From DSM-111022 sp043424535 (GTDB taxonomy: Bacteria; Bacillota; Bacilli; Lactobacillales; Aerococcaceae), in NCBI GenBank assembly GCA_043424535.1, contig JBHWOV010000094.1, positions 1 to 14,269 of the forward strand: 14,269 nucleotides of DNA. Direction: 5' to 3'. Under the pieces are notes generated by a model that saw nothing but the letters and a program-made list of their open reading frames with translations, ran no database searches and was not told the origin of the DNA. Positions within the stretch are counted from its first letter, which is position 1. Each line of letters opens with the position of its first letter. Below, piece after piece: positions 6,865 through 14,219 of the stretch. The translations under genes and the position numbers were made by a program.

Positions 6865-7029
6865 GATTTCACCTATTTATTTAATAGCTTACAAAATGGG
6901 ATTCCAATATTATATATGCCTTTTCATAATTAACACATGAAATCCCTTTCAAGTCAAGCCTATGATCAAAATTTCAATAATTTTGGAATGAAGATGATGC
7001 ATCTATTTAGTATTCCTAAAAAATTTTTA

Positions 7030-7058
7030 TTGACAAGTAAACGATTGTTTACTATTAT
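7030..7058 (+). promoter_or_regulatory. Promoter of the TetR-GNAT operon
   Basis: TTGACA (7030-7035), a 17-base spacer and TATTAT (7053-7058) form a near-consensus sigma-A promoter. The start site would fall near 7065. This places the initiation codon of the TetR gene downstream of about 7065. Confidence 0.85.
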
Positions 7059-7080
7059 AAAAGTGAACAATCGTTTACTT
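7035..7080. promoter_or_regulatory. Paired TetR operators around the promoter
   Basis: Two 16-base palindromic elements, GTAAAC-GATT-GTTTAC (7037-7052) and GTGAAC-AATC-GTTTAC (7063-7078), occupy the spacer and the start-site region. Together they also form a larger perfect inverted repeat with 15-base arms at 7035-7049 and 7066-7080 around the -10 box. Site size and placement fit a TetR dimer at each element, blocking both polymerase binding and initiation. Confidence 0.8.
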
Positions 7081-7092
7081 GGGGGTGGTAAA

Positions 7093-7680
7093 ATTAATAC
7101 TAAAGAAAGAATACTCTTAGAATCGTTAAAACTATTTTCAAAATACGGCTATGACGCTGTTTCAATTAGTCAAATCGTAGATAAAGTTGGCATTACAAAA
7201 GGCGCTATTTATAAACATTATAAAAATAAAGAAGCTATTTTTTTATCTATTTTGGAAAGAATGGAAGATATGGATAGGAACATGGCTCTAAATTTTCACA
7301 TGCCTGAAAACAATTATGATGATGATTCGAGTGAGTATACCAATTTAGAAATTTCAAATTTTAAAGATTTTACGAAATCGATGTTTTACTATTGGACACA
7401 TGACGCTTTTGCATCACATTTTAGAAAAATATTGATGTTGGAACAATATAGAACAGATGAAATGCAGTCACTTTACCAAAATTATCTTGTGAGTGGCCCA
7501 TTATCTTATGTCAAAGATATTTTTCAATCAATCGGTATCGAAAAGCCTTTATACAAAGCACAATCATTTTATGCCATGATGTTCATGTATTATAGTCTGT
7601 TCGATGGATCAGATAACAAAACAAATATTATCAATGAGTTTAATCATTATGTTGATAAGTTTTTCGAGGAGGAAGTATGA
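7093..7680 (+). CDS. TetR/AcrR-family transcriptional regulator, probable ATT start
   Basis: The DNA-binding domain is clear: xNTKERILLESLKLFSKYGYDAVSISQIVDKVGITKGAIYKHYKNKEAIF, with the recognition helix around residues 33-44. About 145 residues of helical ligand/dimerisation domain follow, for a total of 195, a normal family length. The start is unusual. The upstream ATG codons in frame (6937 and later) lie before the promoter. GTG at 7063 falls inside the operator at the predicted transcription start. The first codon that fits is ATT 7093, preceded by GGGGG seven bases away and by the position where TetR proteins normally begin (Met-Asn-Thr-Lys). The stop overlaps the next gene's ATG, so regulator and acetyltransferase are co-transcribed. 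The two palindromes over the promoter point to autorepression. The inducing ligand is unknown; the acetyltransferase is the likely regulated output. Confidence 0.85.
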   Translation: MNTKERILLESLKLFSKYGYDAVSISQIVDKVGITKGAIYKHYKNKEAIFLSILERMEDMDRNMALNFHMPENNYDDDSSEYTNLEISNFKDFTKSMFYYWTHDAFASHFRKILMLEQYRTDEMQSLYQNYLVSGPLSYVKDIFQSIGIEKPLYKAQSFYAMMFMYYSLFDGSDNKTNIINEFNHYVDKFFEEEV

Positions 7681-8327
7681 AAACAGTAAAGATCCGCAAT
7701 GAAAGAAAAGAAGATTTCAGAGAAGTTGAAAATTTAGTAAGAGACAGTTTTTGGAATGTTTATAGACCAGGTTGTTTAGAGCACTATGTTTTACATCAAC
7801 TAAGAAGTCAACCAGGCTTTATTGAAGAACTTGATTTTGTAATGATAATCGAAGAAAAAGATGAAAATAATCAAATAAAAGAAAAAATCATTGGACAAAA
7901 TGTATTTGTCAAAGCAAATATCGCTTCAGATGATGGCAGAAAGTTACCTATATTAACAATGGGACCAATATGTATTGCTAATGATTTTAAACGACAAGGA
8001 CTTGGTAAAAAACTTCTGGATTATTGTTTAGAGAAAGCTAAAGATTATGGTGCTAAAGCAATATGCTTTGAAGGTAATATTGATTTTTACGGGAAAAGTG
8101 GTTTTAAAGAAGCGAGTGACTATGGTATAAGATATCATGGACTGAATGAAGAAGATGACACCTCATTTTTCTTATGCAAAGAATTAGAAGATGGTTTTTT
8201 AGATGATATTACCGGAGTATACAAAACTCCAGCTGTTTATTTTGTTGACGAAAATGAAGCGGAAATATTTGATAAAAACTTTTCTCCTAAAGAGAAAAAG
8301 ACTTTACCTGGCCAAATATTTAATTAA
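7677..8327 (+). CDS. GNAT-family N-acetyltransferase (YhbS-like)
   Basis: This 216-residue acetyl-CoA-dependent acetyltransferase shows the GNAT core: N-terminal IRNERKEDFREVENLVRDSF (residues 6-25), strand 4 LTMGPICIANDF (93-104), and pyrophosphate-binding motif A RQGLGKKLL (106-114). The motif B-like segment YGKSGFKEAS (138-147) follows, in the form typical of YhbS/COG3153 proteins. A C-terminal extension of about 60 residues (GVYKTPAVYFVDENEAEIFDKNF) resembles that of the same group. GAGGAGG lies 4-10 bases before the ATG, which overlaps the TetR stop as ATGA. The acceptor is unknown; coupling to a ligand-responsive TetR suggests a small-molecule or xenobiotic substrate rather than a ribosomal protein, but that is inference. 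Unlike the broken GNAT gene nearby, this one is intact, and it is not similar enough to be a recent duplicate. Confidence 0.9.
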   Translation: MKTVKIRNERKEDFREVENLVRDSFWNVYRPGCLEHYVLHQLRSQPGFIEELDFVMIIEEKDENNQIKEKIIGQNVFVKANIASDDGRKLPILTMGPICIANDFKRQGLGKKLLDYCLEKAKDYGAKAICFEGNIDFYGKSGFKEASDYGIRYHGLNEEDDTSFFLCKELEDGFLDDITGVYKTPAVYFVDENEAEIFDKNFSPKEKKTLPGQIFN

Positions 8328-8385
8328 TATTGGATAATTTACACTGGATACTTTTATCATAAGTTTCTCCTTACCCTAGAAATAT

Positions 8386-8428
8386 AAAACGGGACCCAAC
8401 ACTTTATCAGTGATTGGAACCCGTTTTT
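8386..8428. terminator. Bidirectional intrinsic terminator
   Basis: AAAACGGG (8386-8393) pairs with CCCGTTTT (8420-8427), continued inward by CCAA/TTGG and CACT/AGTG around a 5-base loop. The T-run on the plus strand ends the TetR-GNAT operon. The complementary strand also has TTTTATATTT after the stem, so it can end the nsr operon. The 8429-8529 remainder holds only a GGGAGAG site followed by a six-codon frame (8499-8519). Confidence 0.85.
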
Positions 8429-8529
8429 ATGAACTTTAATAATGTATCTGTTTAATTAAACTATCGTTTCAATGTATAACGAAAATTTGGGAGAGATTAA
8501 TGCGTATTAAAGTTAAATAAAGCTCCTGA

Positions 8530-9489
8530 TTAGTCGACCTCAGATGATTGGATCCATGTTTTGGCTGCTTCTAATGGATCATCGGTTAAGACATCTGGTT
8601 CAATCGGATTGTTTTCATATCTCATACCTGTCCGGTCAATAACAGCTGAAGTTGTCAATTGCATAATGGTACCATCATAAAGTGTCATTTGAGAATTACC
8701 GCTAGTGTAACTTGCACTCGCCTCACCAAAGAATCGAACCTTATCTAGACCCTTAAAAGCTAAAGCTACCATTTCTCCTGAACTAGCCGTTCCATGATTG
8801 ATGATGACCGCCACGGGTATTTCTGGAATTTTTCCAGTTTCTTCTAAAGTCACAGAAGTTCCGCCTCCTGTTACGGTGCCCTCTTCAAGAGCTACCTCAT
8901 GAGTAATTCCATTGCGATATTCAAAGGTCATGACCAATCCGTCAGGAATTAAAGAGGAAAGACCACTGACCATAGGTCCCATATCACCCCCACTATTATC
9001 GGTAAGATTAATAATGACTCCTGAGAAGTCCGCCGAATAGAGTGCTTGATTGAGGATTTTTGCATACTGCTGGTTAGCTTCCATATCAGAGCCTGCAAAA
9101 GCTGGTAAGTTGAGTATCAGGATATTATCTTCTACCGACAAAGTAGGCATGGCATCGATTGTTGCTTCTGGTTGCTCATTCTCTGGATAAACAATGAAGG
9201 AATGTTTGCCACCAGCAACTTTAATCGCCTCTTCTAAAATGGGATAAGCATCCTGATATTCCGTAGCTTCCGATAATTCTTCCAAGGCAGAGCTTTTAGC
9301 TTGTTCCCATTTTTCTCCACTCGCATACAAACCATTCTCCATTTTATTTAAGGCTATTTCGCCATACCTTTTTGGAGATGGCGGGACGAGATAGATATTA
9401 TAGTTTGGACCATACATAAATACTAGCCCTAACAAAGCGAAGATTAATAATCCACCTATAATAATGAAAATCTTCATCCATTTTTTCAT
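8530..9489 (-). CDS. nsr: S41-family peptidase, nisin resistance protein (NSR)-like
   Basis: A 319-residue membrane-anchored tail-specific protease relative, the same length as the lactococcal and streptococcal NSR proteins that cleave nisin near its C-terminus. One membrane helix (about residues 6-26) leads to an external domain without a PDZ domain. The likely catalytic serine lies in TASSGEM (S236/S237, residues 234-240), and the likely catalytic histidine is H96 in GGKHSF, at nearly the same positions as the reported H98 and S236 of Streptococcus agalactiae NSR. LTDNSGGDMG (162-171) and IEPDV near the C-terminus are further S41 core elements. AAGGA precedes the ATG by nine bases, 21 bases after the permease stop, so it is the last gene of the operon. 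Partnership with a BceAB-type transporter and two-component system is the main reason for the NSR call over a generic C-terminal processing protease. The actual peptide substrate is not known. Confidence 0.85.
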   Translation of the reverse strand: MKKWMKIFIIIGGLLIFALLGLVFMYGPNYNIYLVPPSPKRYGEIALNKMENGLYASGEKWEQAKSSALEELSEATEYQDAYPILEEAIKVAGGKHSFIVYPENEQPEATIDAMPTLSVEDNILILNLPAFAGSDMEANQQYAKILNQALYSADFSGVIINLTDNSGGDMGPMVSGLSSLIPDGLVMTFEYRNGITHEVALEEGTVTGGGTSVTLEETGKIPEIPVAVIINHGTASSGEMVALAFKGLDKVRFFGEASASYTSGNSQMTLYDGTIMQLTTSAVIDRTGMRYENNPIEPDVLTDDPLEAAKTWIQSSEVD

Positions 9490-9510
9490 TCATCCACATC
9501 CTTTAGTCTG

Positions 9511-11493
9511 TTAGCCTTCCTGAACAATCTCATAATAGGCTCGTGAACTTGACCAGTATGCTAAAAGATAGATCATTACAAAAGCACTGATAACTAGCAA
9601 TAGTGAACTTGCGTAAAGCCAAGGCTGACTGACACCTACCAACCCTAAAAGCTTGTAAACAATCTTACTGGCTACCATATTGTGGATGATAGCAACAAGT
9701 ACTGGCAGAGCAAAAATCCAAATTAATTGAACCGCGATGGTTCGCTTGATTAAAGGCTGAGGTAAGCCAACCTTTGCCATAATCTCAAACTGTCCACGGT
9801 CAGCTTGGCCTTCAGAAATTTGTTTATAATAGAGCATCAGAATTGTCCCTACCAACAAGACAAAAGAGACCACAGCCCCAATAAAAATTACTCCACCATT
9901 GGTTTCATATTGAATACTAGCTATTCCTTCTCGACTGGAAAAATCCATCCCTGCTAAATCGGGGTTTTTAGGATGATTTCTTAAATATTCCAAACGTTCT
10001 TGGACCTGATCCTCTTTGTCTGCTACATCAAAATACAAATTATAATAATAGGCATTATCCATTGGTTGACCTTGAGCATTGTAAGTTGGAAAATGAGCCA
10101 CAGCTTGATCTAATAGCTCTTGATTAGCGAAGGCAAGGTAAATAACTTCTATCCCCATTTCAACTGGCACAATCTTAGGATCGACAGGCAAACTTTTAAA
10201 GCTGTGATCACTAATTTTAAGTTGATTGATTTTGTCAGTATTGATTAAATTGGAAGTTAATAGTACTTCATCTTCTTTTAAATCGATCGTCTCACCCATT
10301 AATTCATTATAAGATTCGGCAGTTTCCATGATGAGAAAGACCGGTTGCCCTTTCAAATGGTCTGGTTTGAGCGCTGAAAGTTCCTGACCGTCAAAATCGG
10401 CTGTAGTAAAGATATTCTTGGTACGTGCTACATTAGTAACTTGGCTGATGGACTCCACTTCCTTCAAGGTATCCTCCATCATGATTTTGCTAGCTTCTTC
10501 CTGAGGTGCATAAAATTCTACCTTAAAGTCAGACGGAGCTGTCCGGGAAATCGTCTCTTCAATATTACGGTAAACAGTCAGGGTCATCGTCATAACGAGG
10601 ACTACGCCCGAAATTAGGATGGCAATCGAAGCCAAAGACAAGGCTGAGTTTTGAATGCGTTGCAACATGCCAGCCGTTGAGATAAAAATATTGGCTTTCT
10701 GATAATAAATCCTAGAATTTTGAACTGCTTTTAAGACGATGGTGATTAAAGACAAGAACAAGAAATAGGTCCCTACCATCACTAAGGCGATGGCAACAAA
10801 AATCCAAGTCAAAGCATTTACGACGGAACTGGTAGTCAGAGCGATATAATAGCCAGCCCCTACCATAGCTAGACCTACAAATAACAATAGCCAGCGAGAT
10901 TTAGGTTGACCCTCTCCTTTGCGGTCTGTCTTCATTAATTTTATGGTATCTAGGCGAATAATATTCCAAACCCAAGTTATAAAAATCCCTAGGAATGCTA
11001 CCAACATCACCGCTAGATTTTCAAGAACGATAGGCCACTCGAAAGGATATTCCATAAAGGTAGTTCCCGTATCTTGCATGGCTAGATTTAAGCCCTTAAA
11101 AATAAAGTGGCCGGTCAAATAGCCTAAAGCAATTAAAAATACCGCTGTCACTAAAAAGACTAAAAGCAATTGCAAACTCGCAATAAAAACCAAATGTTTT
11201 TTCTCCAAGCCTAAGACACTAAACAAACCATATTCCTTGGACAAGTTTTTCCTTACAAAGCTAGAGGTATAGATTGAAATAGCGATAACCAAAACGCTGA
11301 CAAAGAACAGCCCAATTGAAAGAATATGAGTGACAAGTTCCCTTTTAGATTGGAGATAGTCATTTTGGGCCAGGGACAACATAATAAATTCAATAGCAAA
11401 TAAGATCATTAAAGCTATCGTAAAGGGGTAAAATACTTTACGTTGACCATGCAGACTCTTAACCGCCAATTTGCTTAAAATAGCATTTTTCAT
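9511..11493 (-). CDS. nsrP: BceB-type FtsX-like permease of a peptide resistance transporter
   Basis: This 660-residue permease has the BceB signature: ten membrane helices and one large extracellular domain. Helices lie at about 19-42, 57-79, 102-126, 156-178, 202-220, 228-254 and 284-309. A roughly 220-residue outside domain (about 311-531) follows, then helices at 535-555, 582-602 and 626-648. The extracellular domain senses or binds the peptide-lipid II complex in characterised homologues. The start at 11493 is chosen over an in-frame GTG at 11502 because GAGGTG lies six bases before it and it follows the ATPase stop by one base. BceB proteins also switch on the partner kinase, so this subunit is both pump and sensor. 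The nsrP name rests on the adjacent NSR-like peptidase and is inference; BceB-type is firm. Confidence 0.92.
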   Translation of the reverse strand: MKNAILSKLAVKSLHGQRKVFYPFTIALMILFAIEFIMLSLAQNDYLQSKRELVTHILSIGLFFVSVLVIAISIYTSSFVRKNLSKEYGLFSVLGLEKKHLVFIASLQLLLVFLVTAVFLIALGYLTGHFIFKGLNLAMQDTGTTFMEYPFEWPIVLENLAVMLVAFLGIFITWVWNIIRLDTIKLMKTDRKGEGQPKSRWLLLFVGLAMVGAGYYIALTTSSVVNALTWIFVAIALVMVGTYFLFLSLITIVLKAVQNSRIYYQKANIFISTAGMLQRIQNSALSLASIAILISGVVLVMTMTLTVYRNIEETISRTAPSDFKVEFYAPQEEASKIMMEDTLKEVESISQVTNVARTKNIFTTADFDGQELSALKPDHLKGQPVFLIMETAESYNELMGETIDLKEDEVLLTSNLINTDKINQLKISDHSFKSLPVDPKIVPVEMGIEVIYLAFANQELLDQAVAHFPTYNAQGQPMDNAYYYNLYFDVADKEDQVQERLEYLRNHPKNPDLAGMDFSSREGIASIQYETNGGVIFIGAVVSFVLLVGTILMLYYKQISEGQADRGQFEIMAKVGLPQPLIKRTIAVQLIWIFALPVLVAIIHNMVASKIVYKLLGLVGVSQPWLYASSLLLVISAFVMIYLLAYWSSSRAYYEIVQEG

Positions 11494-11494
11494 T

Positions 11495-12244
11495 CTAGAC
11501 ACCTCGCTGACTAACGAGACTCATGCTATCAGCAATTCTTTCCTGAAATTCTTGGTCCGATTGCTGTCCCCGATAAAGTTCATGAAAAATAATTCCATCT
11601 CGGATAAATAAAATCCGGCTGGCAGCTGAAGCGGCGCGTATAGAATGAGTCACCATTAAAATGGTATTACCTGCCTGATTAACAGCTTTGAAAACCTTCA
11701 TGATCTGATCAGAGTTTTTGGAGTCTAAAGCCCCAGTCGGTTCATCGGCCAAAAGGATTTTAGGTTGATTAATTAACGCACGTGCAATAGCTACTCTTTG
11801 TTGTTGGCCACCAGATACTTCATAGGGAAACTTGTCCAAAAACTTCCCAATCCCCAAAAATTTAGCATATTGGCTCAAACGCTCTTGCATGGTTGCTTGA
11901 GAGACATTCGACAAGACTAATGGCAGAAGAATATTATCCTTGTTAGTAAAAGAATCCAATAAGGCAGAATCTTGAAAAACAAATCCCAACTGCTCGCGGC
12001 GGAACTTAGCCAGCTCGTTGGATTTAATTTGGGCTAAGTCTTGGTCTTTAAGTAAGACCTGACCTTGGCTAGGTTGGTCAAAAGTCGCTAAAATGTTAAG
12101 CAAGGTTGATTTACCTGAACCTGATTCCCCCATAATAGCGACGAATTCATTTTCTTGAACTGAGAAATCAACATCCCGTAAGGCAATCGTTTCATGGCCT
12201 CGGCTTTTATATACTTTATTAATGTGGTTAACTTCTAATATCAC
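11495..12244 (-). CDS. nsrF: BceA-type ABC transporter ATP-binding protein
   Basis: This 249-residue ATPase of the MacB/LolD/BceA class energises the adjacent permease. It shows Walker A GESGSGKST (39-47), the Q-loop FVFQDSALLDSFT (Q91), signature VSGGQQQR (143-150), Walker B ILLADEP with catalytic E168, D-loop GALDSKN, and H-loop H200. The start codon is GTG with AGGAGGAG upstream. It is followed by the permease with one base between codons, and preceded by a 79-base gap after the kinase stop. That gap and the kinase 3' end contain an inducible-looking promoter and a regulator box, so transporter and peptidase can be expressed separately from the two-component genes. Confidence 0.92.
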   Translation of the reverse strand: MILEVNHINKVYKSRGHETIALRDVDFSVQENEFVAIMGESGSGKSTLLNILATFDQPSQGQVLLKDQDLAQIKSNELAKFRREQLGFVFQDSALLDSFTNKDNILLPLVLSNVSQATMQERLSQYAKFLGIGKFLDKFPYEVSGGQQQRVAIARALINQPKILLADEPTGALDSKNSDQIMKVFKAVNQAGNTILMVTHSIRAASAASRILFIRDGIIFHELYRGQQSDQEFQERIADSMSLVSQRGV

Positions 12245-12273
12245 AAAATCTCCTCCTAAATTAATTTAAATCT

Positions 12274-12302
12274 AGTATAAAGCCTTAACCACATGCTTGC
12301 CT
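12274..12302 (-). promoter_or_regulatory. Likely regulated promoter for nsrF-nsrP-nsr
   Basis: TATACT (12279-12274) makes a good -10 element on the minus strand, but the -35 position 17 bases upstream reads AGGCAA, a poor match. This fits an activator-dependent promoter. The predicted start is near 12267, about 23 bases before the GTG start. Confidence 0.5.
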
Positions 12303-12322
12303 TTATCTATTCTTACACTTAA

Positions 12323-12338
12323 CTTACAATTCTGTAAG
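12323..12338. promoter_or_regulatory. BceR/NsrR-type response-regulator box
   Basis: CTTACA-ATTC-TGTAAG is a perfect inverted repeat matching the TnACA-N4-TGTAA pattern reported for BceR-like regulators. It overlaps the stop codon of the kinase gene, and its centre lies about 63 bases before the predicted nsrF start site. An additional CTTACA half-site sits at 12312-12317, 11 bases closer to the promoter, in the same orientation as the left half. Confidence 0.7.
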
Positions 12339-13256
12339 ATTGAAATGAATCGTAAACACATTCCCCTGACCCACTTTTGACTGAATCATGACTTTCTGAC
12401 CCAAACGTTTGGAAATCAGGTCCACTAAGTACAAGCCAATACCTGAAGACTTCTTATTGAGCTGGCCATTATGCCCCGAATAACCTTTATAAAAAATCTT
12501 AGAAAGGTCCTCTGCTTGAATTCCAATACCCGTATCAGCAATCGTCAAGATATGTTGTTCATCGTCATAGGCAATGGTGATGCTTCCTTTATGAGTGTAT
12601 TTAAGGGCATTCGATAGAATTTGTTCAATCATCAAACTAGTCAAATTGGCATCCGTCGTCACTAAATAATCTTCTCGTCTATCAGCAGTCAATTCCAGAT
12701 TCAAGATGATATTTTTCTGAATAAATTGACTCCGATAACGTTTGATTAGGTACGTAATAATCTCATAGATGTCCACCTGAGAGACTTCCAAGTCTCTTGA
12801 GGGATTGGTCACCTTCAAGTAATTTAAGACTAAGTTAGTATAATTTTCTATCTTAATCAATTCTTGTTCTAGTGCCTTTTTCTCCATTATGTCTAAGTCT
12901 TGATTTTGGTCTAATAAGAGATAGGCGGCAGTAATGGGCGTTTTGATTTGATGTAACCAAATCAGAAAATACTCCTCCAAATCTAAGCGGTGTAGTCTAG
13001 TTGCTTCCTGTACCTGAGCTAACTCTTCTTCTAGTTGACTGATTTTAGCTTGTAAGTCCGCCTGACGTTTGAATTTCAAAAATCGTCTCCCATAAAAAAG
13101 CAGATCAAAAATAAGTATCAAGGCCAATGCCAGACTCAACGACTGCCAAGATAAACCAAAAAGGTAAACAGTCAAAGATAAAATGAAGAGCGCGAATACC
13201 TGAAAGACTAGATAGGACCATTCTTTTAATAAAAAATCATTAAAGAGAAATTTCAT
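12324..13256 (-). CDS. nsrK: BceS-type intramembrane-sensing histidine kinase
   Basis: This 310-residue sensor kinase has two N-terminal membrane helices (about 15-34 and 39-57) separated by only a few residues (FGLSW). With no extracellular sensor domain, it matches BceS/NsrK, which are activated by the transporter rather than by the peptide directly. A short coiled-coil-like linker (61-90) leads to the H-box WLHQIKTPI with the phosphorylated H102. The ATPase domain has N-box EQILSNALKYTH, G1 IADTGIGIQ and G2 SSGIGLYLV. AAGGAGG lies upstream of the ATG, which overlaps the regulator stop as ATGA. Its last codons carry the regulator box for the next promoter. Confidence 0.93.
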   Translation of the reverse strand: MKFLFNDFLLKEWSYLVFQVFALFILSLTVYLFGLSWQSLSLALALILIFDLLFYGRRFLKFKRQADLQAKISQLEEELAQVQEATRLHRLDLEEYFLIWLHQIKTPITAAYLLLDQNQDLDIMEKKALEQELIKIENYTNLVLNYLKVTNPSRDLEVSQVDIYEIITYLIKRYRSQFIQKNIILNLELTADRREDYLVTTDANLTSLMIEQILSNALKYTHKGSITIAYDDEQHILTIADTGIGIQAEDLSKIFYKGYSGHNGQLNKKSSGIGLYLVDLISKRLGQKVMIQSKVGQGNVFTIHFNLTEL

Positions 13257-13969
13257 TCTTTTGCCTCCTTGTCGTTACTTTCATTAGATAAGAGGCCATC
13301 GTTCAAATGGTAGCCAAGCCCTTTTTTAGTCAAAATAAAATTATTTAAATCGATAGATTTCATCTTTTTACGCAGTCGGGAAATATTCACTGCCAGCGTA
13401 TTATCATCAATAAACTGTTCATTTTGCCAGCAAAAATCAAGAATCTCTTCTCTCAGGCTATAGGCAGCTCCTTTGTTAAATAAACATTTTAAAATTTGTA
13501 GTTCGGTAAAGGTCAAAGCTACCGACTCTCCTTCATAAAGCAGCTGAGCCTGATTCTCGTCTAAGCTTACCCCATTAAAGCTTGCCTGTTTGATTTCCTG
13601 CTGGGAGAAATCATAAGACCGCCGAAGAAGAGCCTGAATCTTAGCCAAAGTCAATTGAATGTCCAATGGTTTAGTAATATAATCATCTGCTCCCATCTGA
13701 ATAGCCATGAGCTGATCCATCTGGTCAGTCACTGAAGATATAAAAATAATAGGCACAGTAGACTGGGATCGGATTTGGCTACACCAATAATATCCATTGA
13801 AAAAAGGTAGATTGACGTCCATCAAGACGAGATGGGGCTGAAGTTCCTGGAAATCTTCCATGACTCCCTCAAAGTCAGTGACAATATGTGATTGGTAGTC
13901 GTATTTGGTGAGTCCTTGAGCCAATGCTTTGGCAATGATTGGATCATCTTCAACGATTAATATTTTCAT
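13253..13969 (-). CDS. nsrR: OmpR-family response regulator (BceR/NsrR-type)
   Basis: This 238-residue regulator has an N-terminal receiver domain (1-115) with the acidic pocket D8/D9, phosphoacceptor D51 in LMDVNLPF, and conserved S/T and Lys at about S79 and K100 (TKP). The C-terminal winged helix spans about residues 125-225, with recognition-helix region DDNTLAVNISRLRKKM and wing ILTKKGLGYHL. AAAGGAG precedes the ATG by nine bases. It is the first gene of the five-gene locus. The likely DNA target is the CTTACA-N4-TGTAAG box upstream of the transporter genes; no such box is seen before nsrR itself, which suggests steady basal expression of the two-component genes with induction mainly of transporter and peptidase. 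Confidence 0.93.
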   Translation of the reverse strand: MKILIVEDDPIIAKALAQGLTKYDYQSHIVTDFEGVMEDFQELQPHLVLMDVNLPFFNGYYWCSQIRSQSTVPIIFISSVTDQMDQLMAIQMGADDYITKPLDIQLTLAKIQALLRRSYDFSQQEIKQASFNGVSLDENQAQLLYEGESVALTFTELQILKCLFNKGAAYSLREEILDFCWQNEQFIDDNTLAVNISRLRKKMKSIDLNNFILTKKGLGYHLNDGLLSNESNDKEAKE

Positions 13970-14193
13970 TTTCTCAACTCCTTTATGATTTAAATTAAAG
14001 ATTTGTCTGTCATATAATTCTTGACTTCAGAACTGAAATCGATTTCAATTATAATTCTTTTATACTTCGTCCTTCTGTAGTATTTCTGGACTATGTCGAT
14101 ATTTGGAATTCATTCAGCTGTCCGTCCCACTCTAATTTCTATTCAATCGATATTCTATTAATATCTGAATTTAATTATAACAAATTGAAAACC
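13970..14193 (-). promoter_or_regulatory. Gene-free region upstream of nsrR
   Basis: No coding region is supported between nsrR and the right-hand hairpin. The region must hold the nsrR promoter but the candidates are weak: TATAAT-like elements on the minus strand occur at about 14048-14053 and 14013-14018 without good -35 partners. It also contains a perfect 14-base palindrome, TGAAATCGATTTCA (14034-14047), adjoining a second palindrome TTCAG-AA-CTGAA (14026-14037). Two copies of TATAATTCTT (14013-14022, 14050-14059) flank these. Confidence 0.4.
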
Positions 14194-14219
14194 AGCGAAC
14201 CATGTGACAATGGTTCGCT
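14194..14219. terminator. Hairpin terminator at the right edge
   Basis: AGCGAACCAT (14194-14203) and ATGGTTCGCT (14210-14219) form a perfect 10-base stem around a 6-base loop. On the minus strand it is followed by GGTTTTCAATTT, so it probably ends a leftward gene lying beyond the window and insulates nsrR. The plus-strand side has TGCTTTTATT, but no plus-strand gene precedes it here. Confidence 0.7.

Noticed and set aside
6937..7092. 52-codon N-terminal extension of the TetR protein from ATG 6937
   Set aside because: It lacks a ribosome binding site and runs through a strong promoter and both operators; family members begin at the Asn-Thr-Lys position.
8499..8519. Ribosome-binding-site-like GGGAGAG followed by ATG and six codons
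   Set aside because: Too short to support as a gene; possibly a relic or chance.
10919..11122. Plus-strand reading frame of 67 codons
   Set aside because: Antisense to the well-defined permease; no start signals.
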